Shown here: positions 56,569 to 64,000 of the stretch, one piece after another
Position numbering within the stretch: the stretch's first letter is position 1
Layout of the letters: the number at the start of each line of letters is the position of its first letter
Origin: Burkholderiaceae bacterium
GTDB taxonomy: Bacteria; Pseudomonadota; Gammaproteobacteria; Burkholderiales; Burkholderiaceae
Direction: 5' to 3'
Assembly (NCBI GenBank): GCA_947448625.1
Contig: CANFOT010000001.1
Span: 118,069-182,068, forward strand
Length of the DNA: 64,000 nt
Made by a program: the position numbers and the translations under genes
The notes under the pieces: model-generated
Seen by the model: the letters and a program-made list of their open reading frames with translations, nothing else
Database searches by the model: none
Told to the model about the DNA's origin: nothing

Positions 56569-58341
56569 ATGTCCCAAGATAGCAAACCATCTAAATTACC
56601 TGCCAGCACTATTGTTGAGCCATCCAACTTTTTACGCCAGATCATCGATCATGACCTGGCGAGTGGCGCTTACCAGAACCGCAGCAGCCGAGATGGCCAA
56701 GCCATCCCCTCAATCATTACGCGCTTTCCACCTGAACCAAATGGCTACCTCCATATCGGTCACGCCAAAAGCATCTGTCTTAATTTTGGCTTAGCAGCGG
56801 ATTACAGCAATCAAGTTGGTGGCGCACGTTGCAATATGCGCCTGGACGATACCAATCCCGTCAAGGAAGATGTTGAGTATGCCGACAGTATTTTGGATGC
56901 AGTCAAATGGTTAGGTTTTGATTGGGGAGCACACCTTTATCACGCAAGTGATTACTTTGATCAGCTCTATGAGTTTGCAGAAATTCTGATTCAGAATGGC
57001 AAAGCGTATGTTGATAGTCAAAGTGCAGATGACATCCACGCTAACCGTGGCAACTTCGGTCAAGTTGGAAAAAATAGCCCTTATCGCGATCGCACTGCTG
57101 ATGAAAATCTTGCACTCTTCCGCGAGATGCGCGACGGAAAATACAAAGATGGCGAGCATGTTCTGCGCCTGAAGATCGATATGGCGCATCCAAACATTGT
57201 GATGCGCGATCCCGTGGTCTATCGCATTCGCCATACGGATCACCACCGCACTGGTAGCAAGTGGTGTATCTATCCCTTATATGATTTCACACACTGTATT
57301 TCGGACGCACTGGAAAATGTTTCGCACTCTATTTGCACTCTCGAGTTTGAAAATAATCGACCACTCTACGATTGGATTGTTGCCTCATTAGCGGAACTGG
57401 GAATCTTCAAAAATCCCGTGCCACATCAATATGAGTTCGCTCGCCTCAATTTAACCTACACCATCACCAGTAAGCGCAAGCTTCTACAGCTAGTGGAAGA
57501 AAAGCATGTTGACGGCTGGGATGATCCCCGTATGCCAACCATAGTAGGCATACGTCGCAGAGGTTACACGCCTGAAAGCATTCGCCTCTTCTGCGAACGC
57601 ATTGGTGTTTCTAAAGCAGATAGCTGGATTGATATGAGCACCCTCGATCAAGCTTTACGGGACGACCTAGAAGCTAAGGCTCCGCGGGCAACAGCAGTGC
57701 TTCAGCCGCTCAAGCTCGTGATTGAAAACTTTGATGCATCAGGAAGTGAGCCTTGCTCTGCGCCGCGCCATCCACAACACCCTGACTGGGGTAATCGTGA
57801 ATTTCATTTCACACGTGAATTGTGGATTGAGGAAGATGACTTCATGAAAGAGCCCATTAAGGGGTTCTTCAGACTCTACCCACCAATTGGTGACCAAGCA
57901 GGTGGACGTGTGCGCTTGCGCCACGGCTTTGTGATCGAATGCACTGGCTTTGAAGTTGATGCTGCCGGTAATGTGATTCAAGTCAATGCAACTTACTTCC
58001 CCGACAGTAAGAGCGGTACTCCCGGATCAAATAATTACAAGGTTAAGGGAAATATTCACTGGGTAAGCGCGGCAGAAGCCATACCTGCACAAGTGCGCCT
58101 CTATGATCACCTGTTTAATGATCCGCATCCCGATAGTGGCGATAAGAATTTCTTGAATGCCATTAATCCGAATTCCAAGCAAACAATTACTGCCTACTTA
58201 GAGCCCTGCATGAAAGACGCCAAAGCAGAAGATCGCTTCCAGTTTGAACGCCACGGCTACTTTGTGGCAGACCAAGGCGACTCCAAACCAGGTCAGCCAG
58301 TATTTAACCGTACTGTTGGCCTCAAGGATTCTTGGAAATAG
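56569..58341 (+). CDS. glnS: Glutaminyl-tRNA synthetase
   Basis: 590 residues, class Ib. 'TRFPPEPNGYLHIGHAKSICLNFG' contains HIGH (near 68), and the KMSKS equivalent is 'TYTITSKRKLLQLV'. Two beta-barrel anticodon domains follow. Betaproteobacteria with GlnS charge tRNA-Gln directly. I use ATG 56569, since an in-frame ATG at 56506 would lie upstream of and include the tctA terminator. Its 3' end overlaps the convergent SDR gene by 20 bases. Confidence 0.96.
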   Translation: MSQDSKPSKLPASTIVEPSNFLRQIIDHDLASGAYQNRSSRDGQAIPSIITRFPPEPNGYLHIGHAKSICLNFGLAADYSNQVGGARCNMRLDDTNPVKEDVEYADSILDAVKWLGFDWGAHLYHASDYFDQLYEFAEILIQNGKAYVDSQSADDIHANRGNFGQVGKNSPYRDRTADENLALFREMRDGKYKDGEHVLRLKIDMAHPNIVMRDPVVYRIRHTDHHRTGSKWCIYPLYDFTHCISDALENVSHSICTLEFENNRPLYDWIVASLAELGIFKNPVPHQYEFARLNLTYTITSKRKLLQLVEEKHVDGWDDPRMPTIVGIRRRGYTPESIRLFCERIGVSKADSWIDMSTLDQALRDDLEAKAPRATAVLQPLKLVIENFDASGSEPCSAPRHPQHPDWGNREFHFTRELWIEEDDFMKEPIKGFFRLYPPIGDQAGGRVRLRHGFVIECTGFEVDAAGNVIQVNATYFPDSKSGTPGSNNYKVKGNIHWVSAAEAIPAQVRLYDHLFNDPHPDSGDKNFLNAINPNSKQTITAYLEPCMKDAKAEDRFQFERHGYFVADQGDSKPGQPVFNRTVGLKDSWK

Positions 58342-59209
58342 TTTTCAGAAACTCTGCCACGCTGGGGTAGCGTAGTGGGGTTTTCAATTCCGACAGTCGT
58401 GTATTTGTGACACGTCGGGACTCCCGCATAAAAGACCAGAGCATCGGGGATACGATTTTCTCCAGTTGCTTAGCTGGCAATCTTGGTGGTCGCTCTAAAT
58501 CAAATGCGTCAGCCACCTCATCAAAGTAATCACCCATCTTGGTTTCTCCACCGTCACACGCATTAATGACGCGCTGTGGCCTGCCGTGATACACCGCGGC
58601 ACAAACCAACCTTGCCAAATCATCGCTCTGTATATGGTTTGAATACGCATCCTCAGCTGGAATTAGAGCGGGCGTACCAGCCCGAATACGGTCGACGGGC
58701 AATCGGTCCACAGCATAGATTCCAGGTACACGCAGGATAGTAAGGGCAACACGGCGAGCGGGCGCCCATAAACGTAGAACCCCTTCTGCGTCCACTCGCC
58801 TCTTGGCACGCTCGCTTTGGGGGTTTACGGGGGTTACTTCACTCACTTTACCGCCCGCATGATCCCCATAAACGCCGGTAGTGCTCACATAAATTAAGCG
58901 CCCAACAGTATCGGAGCCTTGGGCTAAAATTCGAAGGAGGTTGCGAGTTCGGCAATCACGATGACCTGCATTTTGGGGTGGTGCCAAGTGAATCACTGTT
59001 TGCGCTAATCCACTTAAACGCCACAAGCTATCGGGCTTATCCAGATCCCCCAAAATCGGAATCGCGCCAACCGCTCTCAACTCCTGAAAACGCGTCTTCT
59101 GGGAAGTTAAGGCATAAACCCGATGGCTGCGAGAAAGTTGCTTGGCAACGCGTAAGCCAATGTCACCGCAGCCGATGATCAGGATTCGAGTTTTACCAAA
59201 AGATTGCAT
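58322..59209 (-). CDS. NAD(P)-dependent epimerase/dehydratase-like SDR protein (YeeZ-like)
   Basis: 295 residues. The Rossmann start 'RILIIGCGDIGLRVAKQLSRSHRVYALT' has GxGxxG. 'YVSTTGVYGDHAGG' holds the catalytic-type Tyr and Ser. The chain is of the short atypical-SDR type, close to YeeZ. Substrate unknown. A TACGAT ends seven bases before its ATG, and it is divergent from the reductase gene at 59246 across 36 bases. Confidence 0.82.
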   Translation of the reverse strand: MQSFGKTRILIIGCGDIGLRVAKQLSRSHRVYALTSQKTRFQELRAVGAIPILGDLDKPDSLWRLSGLAQTVIHLAPPQNAGHRDCRTRNLLRILAQGSDTVGRLIYVSTTGVYGDHAGGKVSEVTPVNPQSERAKRRVDAEGVLRLWAPARRVALTILRVPGIYAVDRLPVDRIRAGTPALIPAEDAYSNHIQSDDLARLVCAAVYHGRPQRVINACDGGETKMGDYFDEVADAFDLERPPRLPAKQLEKIVSPMLWSFMRESRRVTNTRLSELKTPLRYPSVAEFLKTISKNP

Positions 59210-59245
59210 AACTCATATCGTAACGATTTATTGAAAGGAATGAGA

Positions 59246-60286
59246 GTGTCTTACCAAGTCACGCTCAAAGCGAGCGGCAAACAATTTACCGTTCAAAAGG
59301 ATGAAACCCTTTTGGAAGCCGCATTGCAGCAGGGCATTACCCTCCCATATGGCTGTAAAAACGGTGCCTGTGGTTCCTGCAAAGGCAAGATCCTAGAAGG
59401 TCAAGTAGAGCACGGTCAGCATAGCGCCACCGCTCTCAGCCCAGCAGATGAAGTATCCGGCGGAATATTGTTTTGCTGCGCCCACCCCAAATCCGACCTG
59501 CTGATTGAGGCGCGTGAAGTTCAGGGTGCTGGAGACATCGCGATACGTAAAGTCCCATGTCGTGTCAACGCGATTTCAAAACCGAGTGCAGATGTGGCAA
59601 TCCTGAAGCTTCAACTTCCCGCTGCCGAGCGATTCCAGTTTTTAGCGGGGCAGTATTTAGAATTTCTTTTGAAGGATGGCCAGCGCCGCGCCTACTCGAT
59701 TGCTAATCCACCCGATCAAGAAGGCCCTCTCGAGCTGCACATTCGCCATTTACCCGGCGGACTTTTTACTGACTTTGTTTTTGGTGCAAAAGATCCCGCG
59801 CTGAAAGAAAAAGATATCCTACGTTTTGAGGGCCCATTAGGCAGCTTCTTTTTACGGGAAGATTCCCAGAAACCAATCATCTTTGTCGCTGCAGGTACCG
59901 GTTTTGCACCCATCAAATCCATCATTGAGCAAATGCAGCACAAAAAGATCCAGCGCCCTATTCATCTGTATTGGGGTGGCAGGCGCCCGAGTGACCTCTA
60001 CCTCGACACTCTCGGCCAGTCATGGGCAAAAGAAATTCCTGGCTTTAAGTACATCCCAGTCATTTCGAATGCCTTGCCAGAGGACCAATGGGCCGGGAGG
60101 GATGGCTTTGTACATCAGGCGGTAATTGCTGACCATCCCGATATGAGCCGCTACCAGGTCTATGCCTGTGGCGCCCCTGTCATGGTCAATGCAGCTCGCC
60201 AAGACTTTTCATCTCAGTGCAAGCTACCTGAGGAAGAGTTCTTTGCAGACTCCTTTACCAGTGAGGCAGATCTTGCAACAAGCTGA
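59246..60286 (+). CDS. Ferredoxin/FAD/NAD(P)H oxidoreductase (CDP-6-deoxy-delta-3,4-glucoseen-reductase type)
   Basis: 346 residues in three domains: a plant-type 2Fe-2S domain with Cys37, Cys42, Cys45 and Cys77 or Cys78; an FAD domain with 'RAYSIANPP'; and an NAD domain with 'FVAAGTGFAPIKSIIEQM'. Such proteins pass electrons from NAD(P)H to oxygenases or dehydratases. No deoxysugar cluster is near, so the name is only structural. The start GTG 59246 lies six bases past AAGGA. ATG 59240 is directly against it and is unlikely to be used. Confidence 0.88.
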   Translation: MSYQVTLKASGKQFTVQKDETLLEAALQQGITLPYGCKNGACGSCKGKILEGQVEHGQHSATALSPADEVSGGILFCCAHPKSDLLIEAREVQGAGDIAIRKVPCRVNAISKPSADVAILKLQLPAAERFQFLAGQYLEFLLKDGQRRAYSIANPPDQEGPLELHIRHLPGGLFTDFVFGAKDPALKEKDILRFEGPLGSFFLREDSQKPIIFVAAGTGFAPIKSIIEQMQHKKIQRPIHLYWGGRRPSDLYLDTLGQSWAKEIPGFKYIPVISNALPEDQWAGRDGFVHQAVIADHPDMSRYQVYACGAPVMVNAARQDFSSQCKLPEEEFFADSFTSEADLATS

Positions 60287-60353
60287 TCGGACCACCAACT
60301 AACTCACTAAGCGCGATAATAGAAACCCCATTTGATCTCACTCTGTACATGAT

Positions 60354-61547
60354 ATGAACAAGCTAGCCCAATCCGTAGATGCTCACTCAGTGATGTTTAT
60401 CACCCCACGACCAGAAGTAGTGATGGTTGAAGGCAAAGGCTCATGGCTTACTGATAACAATGGCAAGCGTTACTTGGACTTCTTGCAAGGCTGGGCAGTA
60501 AATTGCCTAGGCCACAGCAACCCAGGCATGATTGAGGCGCTCAATGCCCAGGCCAAGAAGCTCATTAATCCGAGCCCCGCGTTCTATAACGAGCCGATGA
60601 TTCGCTTATCGAATCTGCTAACCGAAAACAGTTGCTTTAACAAAGTGTTTTTTGCCAATAGCGGCGCTGAAGCAAATGAAGGCGCCATCAAGCTGGCACG
60701 TAAATGGGGTCAACTCAATAAGTCTGGCGCCTTTGAAATCATTACTTTTGATCACAGTTTCCATGGTCGCACCTTAGCCACCATGAGTGCTTCTGGCAAA
60801 CCCGGCTGGGACACGATGTTTGCCCCACAAGTTCCCGGTTTTCCAAAGGCTGATTTGAATGACTTGGATTCTGTCAAAAAATTAGTAAGCGATAAAACGG
60901 TTGCGGTAATGCTTGAGCCTGTTCAAGGCGAAGGCGGCGTGATTCCCGTCACAAAAGAATTTATACAGAGCCTGCGCCAGTTCACTCAAGAAAACAATAT
61001 CCTGTTGATCGTGGACGAAGTCCAAGCAGGCTGCGGTCGTACCGGCACCCTCTTCGCTTATCAGCACTACGGCATCAAACCAGACATCATGACTTTAGGT
61101 AAAGGTATTGGTGGTGGCGTTCCTTTGGCAGCACTGATGGCAACCGATGCGGTTGCTTGCTTTGTACCTGGAGATCAGGGTGGCACCTATAACGGCAACC
61201 CACTCATGACGGCAGTAGGCATTAGCGTTATCGAGCAACTATTAGCGCCAGGATTCTTGGAATCAGTCCGCGCAAAGGGCGAACTTCTCAGCAAAGAGCT
61301 GCTCTCCATCTCCGCAGAATTTAATCTGCATGGTGAGCGTGGTGAAGGCCTATTACGCGCCCTGATGTTAAGTAGCGAGATTGGCGGGAAATTGGTTGAG
61401 CTAGCCCGCGATCGCAATCCAGAAGGCTTGCTGATTAATTCACCGCGCCCTAACCTTCTCCGCTTTATGCCAGCGCTCAACGTTACCGATGATGAAATCC
61501 ATCAGATGTGTAGCATCTTGAGGGACTTGCTGAAGCAAGTGGTTTAA
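60354..61547 (+). CDS. argD: Class III aminotransferase, acetylornithine aminotransferase-like
   Basis: 397 residues, fold-type I PLP enzyme. '[15 protein letters not shown]' near 45, '[21 protein letters not shown]' near 100, '[23 protein letters not shown]' near 220 and the PLP lysine in '[17 protein letters not shown]' near 250 are seen. It most resembles ArgD, which makes N-acetylornithine for arginine; other omega-aminotransferases have the same core. No arg genes are adjacent. Confidence 0.85.
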   Translation: MNKLAQSVDAHSVMFITPRPEVVMVEGKGSWLTDNNGKRYLDFLQGWAVNCLGHSNPGMIEALNAQAKKLINPSPAFYNEPMIRLSNLLTENSCFNKVFFANSGAEANEGAIKLARKWGQLNKSGAFEIITFDHSFHGRTLATMSASGKPGWDTMFAPQVPGFPKADLNDLDSVKKLVSDKTVAVMLEPVQGEGGVIPVTKEFIQSLRQFTQENNILLIVDEVQAGCGRTGTLFAYQHYGIKPDIMTLGKGIGGGVPLAALMATDAVACFVPGDQGGTYNGNPLMTAVGISVIEQLLAPGFLESVRAKGELLSKELLSISAEFNLHGERGEGLLRALMLSSEIGGKLVELARDRNPEGLLINSPRPNLLRFMPALNVTDDEIHQMCSILRDLLKQVV

Positions 61548-61568
61548 AAACGATAAAAATGGATGTAA

Positions 61569-61591
61569 TAAAGGGGCTTTGAGCCCCTTTA
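61569..61591. terminator. Bidirectional terminator between argD-like gene and ispH
   Basis: Stem AAAGGGGCT/AGCCCCTTT with a TTG loop and a following T-run. It sits between two convergent genes. Confidence 0.85.
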
Positions 61592-61623
61592 TTTTTTTAT
61601 TACAGCAAACAAACCAGCCTGTT

Positions 61624-62577
61624 TTAAGCAAGCAAATTCTTGGGTAGTGAAAAAGTGATGTCTTCAACTACGCCCTCTAAATTGCGAATGCTGCGGGGGC
61701 CAAATTCTTGAATCTTACTCACAATCGAGAGAGCCAAGCTTTCAGGAGCTGACGCACCAGCAGTCAAGCCTACTCTTTTCTTGCCTGCAAACCATTCAGC
61801 CTGAAGCTGCTCTGGTGCATCGACCATGTAAGCCGGTACGCCAAGTTTTTCAGCCAATTCACGCAAGCGATTCGAGTTCGAGCTTGCCTTGCTTCCCACC
61901 ACAATCACTACCTCAACCTGGGGTGCCATAAATTTCACGGCATCTTGGCGATTTTGAGTGGCATAACAAATATCTTGCTTGCGGGGCTGAACGATATTCG
62001 GAAATTTTTGAGTCAAGGCCTCAACGATTTCTTTAGTCTCATCTACGGAGAGTGTAGTTTGCGTAACAAAAGCAATTTTTTGATTCTCATCAAAAGGCAG
62101 GCTTGCAACATCCACTACTTTTTCAATCAGATAAACACCTTCTTTTACCTGCCCCATCGTGCCTTCTACCTCTGGATGTCCTGCATGACCAATCATCAAG
62201 ACAGTGAAGCCTTCCCTGCACATCTTAATCACCTCAAGATGAACCTTCGTCACCAGCGGGCAAGTGGCGTCATACACCTGCAAGCCACGCGCCTCAGCAT
62301 CCTGGCGAACCTCCTGAGAAACACCATGGGCACTGAACACCACAATACCGCCTTTAGGAACCTCATGCAGCTCATCTACAAAGACGGCGCCTTTTTCACG
62401 CAGGCCATTTACGACATAAGCGTTATGCACAATCTCATGACGCACATAAATCGGTGCGCCAAAACGGCTCAGCGCTTCATTGACTATGTTGATTGCGCGA
62501 TCTACGCCCGCACAAAATCCACGGGGCTGCGCCATCAAAATTTCTGCGCTTGTTTGCTCGGCGGCTTGCTTAGTCAT
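61624..62577 (-). CDS. ispH: 4-hydroxy-3-methylbut-2-enyl diphosphate reductase
   Basis: 317 residues. The three iron-sulfur cysteines are seen in 'QPRGFCAGVDRAI' (Cys22), 'YDATCPLVTKVH' and 'DICYATQNRQDAV'. It also has 'SAHGVSQEV' and 'VGSKASSNSNRL'. It is the last enzyme of the MEP route, giving IPP and DMAPP, and works with Dxs and IspA in this window. It lies three bases after the slpA-like gene, an order kept in many proteobacteria (fkpB-ispH). Confidence 0.97.
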   Translation of the reverse strand: MTKQAAEQTSAEILMAQPRGFCAGVDRAINIVNEALSRFGAPIYVRHEIVHNAYVVNGLREKGAVFVDELHEVPKGGIVVFSAHGVSQEVRQDAEARGLQVYDATCPLVTKVHLEVIKMCREGFTVLMIGHAGHPEVEGTMGQVKEGVYLIEKVVDVASLPFDENQKIAFVTQTTLSVDETKEIVEALTQKFPNIVQPRKQDICYATQNRQDAVKFMAPQVEVVIVVGSKASSNSNRLRELAEKLGVPAYMVDAPEQLQAEWFAGKKRVGLTAGASAPESLALSIVSKIQEFGPRSIRNLEGVVEDITFSLPKNLLA

Positions 62578-62580
62578 CAG

Positions 62581-63027
62581 TTACAGAATCGCAACGATTT
62601 CAGCTTCAAAGGTGACCGCTCTGCCAGCAAGCGGGTGATTAAAATCAAACCAAGCGCCTTCATCATTAATCGATTGCAATACACCGGCATATTGAGCGCC
62701 ACCCGGCGCATTAAATTCAATCACATCGCCTGGATTAAATTCCACATCGTCATCGCGCCCTTCTTTGAGTGCACCCAAAGAAACCCACTGAATTAATTCC
62801 TCCTTACGCTCGCCAAAACTTTCTTCCGGTGGCAGTAAGGCACTTTGCTTTTCACCCACACCCAATCCGATTAACACCTTTTCGAAACAAGGCGCAAATT
62901 GTCCAGAACCCATCAGCACCGTCGCAGGGCGATCGATAAAAGTATTGATGTAATCATCCCCGCTAGGCAAAGTCAGCCGATAGTTGAGGGTCAAGAAGGA
63001 GTTGGGCAAAACCGTAAGCTTAGTCAT
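62581..63027 (-). CDS. slpA: FKBP-type peptidyl-prolyl isomerase (SlpA/FkpB)
   Basis: 148 residues. The FKBP half-barrel is 'NYRLTLPSGDDYINTFIDRPATVLMGSGQFAPCFEKVLIGLGVGEKQSALLPPEESFGER', with the insert-in-flap part 'FNPGDVIEFNAPGGAQYAGVLQ'. It is a cytoplasmic folding helper. ATG 63027 fits the normal length; a codon at 63063 adds 12 unlikely residues and collides with radC. Confidence 0.92.
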   Translation of the reverse strand: MTKLTVLPNSFLTLNYRLTLPSGDDYINTFIDRPATVLMGSGQFAPCFEKVLIGLGVGEKQSALLPPEESFGERKEELIQWVSLGALKEGRDDDVEFNPGDVIEFNAPGGAQYAGVLQSINDEGAWFDFNHPLAGRAVTFEAEIVAIL

Positions 63028-63057
63028 AAGGTAATTGTATCTAGGCCCGACCCCAGC

Positions 63058-63747
63058 GTGCACTCACCCATTACGAATTGGCCAAAAATGGAGCAGCCTC
63101 GCGAGAAACTGCGCGCGCTCGGGGCTTCGGCCCTGAGCGATGCCGAATTACTCGCAATCTTTCTACGTGTTGGCGTCAAAGGTAAAACTGCCGTGGCACT
63201 GGCTGAAGATCTTCTTCACCATTTCGGCAATTTGCCACGCCTACTGTCCTGCACCTCTGAGGAGTTAACCCAGATTCACGGCATGGGTATTTCAAAGTGG
63301 TCGCAAATCCAGGCCGCCTACGAACTGGTAAAGCGCAGTCTTGAAGAAACCCTATCCCAGGACTCTGTTTTTTCATCGCCAAGTTACGTTAGGGAGTTCT
63401 TACAGGCACGATTTGGGCGCCTTCCCCATGAGGTATTCCTTTGCCTATACCTTGACTCCCGCCTGCACCTAATCGAGTGCCAGGAGCTCTTTAGAGGCTC
63501 CCTGACCCATACAGCCGTCTATCCCCGAGAAATCCTCAAGGAAGCCCTCTCCAGAAACGCTAGCGCACTTATCGTGGCCCATAACCACCCTAGCGGAAAC
63601 CCACTACCCAGCATTGCCGATCAAGAATTAACTAAAACGCTTTCTAAAGCCCTGCAGTTGGTCGATATTCCGCTTTTAGATCACTGTATTGTTAGCGATA
63701 GTGGATTTTTCTCATTTTCAGATGCAGGGCTTATGAAAAATGACTAA
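63058..63747 (+). CDS. radC: RadC-family JAB/MPN domain protein
   Basis: 229 residues, near the usual 220-225. The N-terminal helix-hairpin-helix part 'ITNWPKMEQPREKLRALGASALSDAELLAIFLRVG' is followed by the JAMM metal motif in 'IVAHNHPSGNPLPSIADQE'. The role is uncertain despite the old DNA-repair name. The start GTG 63058 gives the family's standard beginning; longer frames to 62899 run antisense through slpA and are rejected. No ribosome site is visible. Confidence 0.9.
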   Translation: MHSPITNWPKMEQPREKLRALGASALSDAELLAIFLRVGVKGKTAVALAEDLLHHFGNLPRLLSCTSEELTQIHGMGISKWSQIQAAYELVKRSLEETLSQDSVFSSPSYVREFLQARFGRLPHEVFLCLYLDSRLHLIECQELFRGSLTHTAVYPREILKEALSRNASALIVAHNHPSGNPLPSIADQELTKTLSKALQLVDIPLLDHCIVSDSGFFSFSDAGLMKND

Positions 63748-63897
63748 TATTGGAAGTAACCACTAACTTATAGGTCAATTTTGACCATAATTCACCCCCA
63801 ACAAGCCCAATCCCCAAAACTAAAGCAAATTAAGGGTGGATCAAAGTAGGCAGAGACTGATACAATCTTCTTTTTTCGCAATTAATGGAGTTATGTC

Positions 63898-64000
63898 ATG
63901 GCAAAAGTTTGCCAAGTCACTGGGAAGAAGCCGATGGTTGGCAACAATGTATCCCATGCAAACAATAAAACGAAGCGTCGCTTTTTGCCGAATTTGCAAA
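63898..64000 (+). CDS. rpmB: 50S ribosomal protein L28 (truncated by window end)
   Basis: The first 34 residues, '[33 protein letters not shown]', match the start of L28. A GGAG site lies ten bases before ATG 63898, and TACAAT at 63861-63866 is a possible -10. The usual partner rpmG would follow outside the window. Confidence 0.95.
   Translation, partial: MAKVCQVTGKKPMVGNNVSHANNKTKRRFLPNLQ

Noticed and set aside
61945..62796. 283-residue plus-strand frame opposite ispH and slpA
   Set aside because: It lies fully antisense to two well-supported genes. It is rich in His, Asn, Phe and Ile with no motif.
62899..63057. Long 5' extension of the radC reading frame
   Set aside because: It runs antisense through the slpA start. 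RadC proteins begin like the sequence from GTG 63058, and the shorter form has the normal length.
1..64000. CRISPR arrays, prophage or insertion sequences
   Set aside because: No spaced short repeats, no transposase, integrase or phage structural genes were found. The only tandem repeat is inside rpoD.

Overview
The window reads as a chromosomal segment of a low-GC betaproteobacterium of the family Burkholderiaceae, most likely Polynucleobacter or a close relative. This rests on the sequence style of the housekeeping proteins, the many Bug/TctC-type solute receptors, the type IB GTP cyclohydrolase FolE2, the DUF2782-like gene beside a kinase-type thrB, and an RpoD with a long Lys/Ala/Pro-rich N-terminus. 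Species assignment is inference. No phage genes, transposases or CRISPR arrays were seen. No stretch of more than about 300 bases is without a proposed gene.

Positions 1-18100 form an accessory catabolic and transport region. Five solitary tripartite-tricarboxylate (Bug) receptors are interleaved with a thiamine-diphosphate enzyme, a carboxymuconolactone-decarboxylase-like protein, a cupin, alpha/beta hydrolases, an AbrB-type permease, a protein with four rhodanese modules, an enolase-superfamily enzyme, a TauD-type dioxygenase, a YeiH-type exporter and a divergent LysR regulator. Several neighbours overlap at TAATG or ATGA junctions, so most of the minus-strand genes probably form long operons. 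The substrates cannot be read from the sequence. TauD, rhodanese and YeiH together make an organosulfur compound a reasonable guess.

Positions 18100-25460 hold a secreted lipase-like hydrolase, a nitroreductase, a small gene, an MgtA-type magnesium ATPase, a small secreted protein and an Ntn-type amide hydrolase. This stretch ends at a tRNA with anticodon CAU directly behind rpoD. It carries two degraded copies of a tRNA 3' end, each with its own terminator hairpin, which look like scars of former insertion at that tRNA.

Positions 25460-64000 are core genome: the rpsU-yqeY-dnaG-rpoD operon facing tsaD; xseB-ispA-dxs-folE2 (isoprenoid precursors and folate); a Rieske oxygenase and a sulfurtransferase; a ZIP transporter and a dienelactone hydrolase; polA; a DUF2782-like gene with thrB and a membrane protein; uvrD opposite valS; galU; alaS-tusA; tctBA; glnS; a nucleotide-sugar-epimerase-like protein; a ferredoxin-type reductase; an ArgD-like aminotransferase; ispH-slpA; radC; and the start of rpmB. 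The lone tctBA pair may serve the receptors at the left end.

An unexpected theme is start-site layout. At least eight genes (mgtA, a small gene, a membrane protein, polA, uvrD, valS, alaS, glnS) have a -10-like hexamer only 6-9 bases before the start codon and no Shine-Dalgarno sequence, which predicts leaderless mRNAs. Other genes here have good ribosome binding sites, so both modes seem to coexist.
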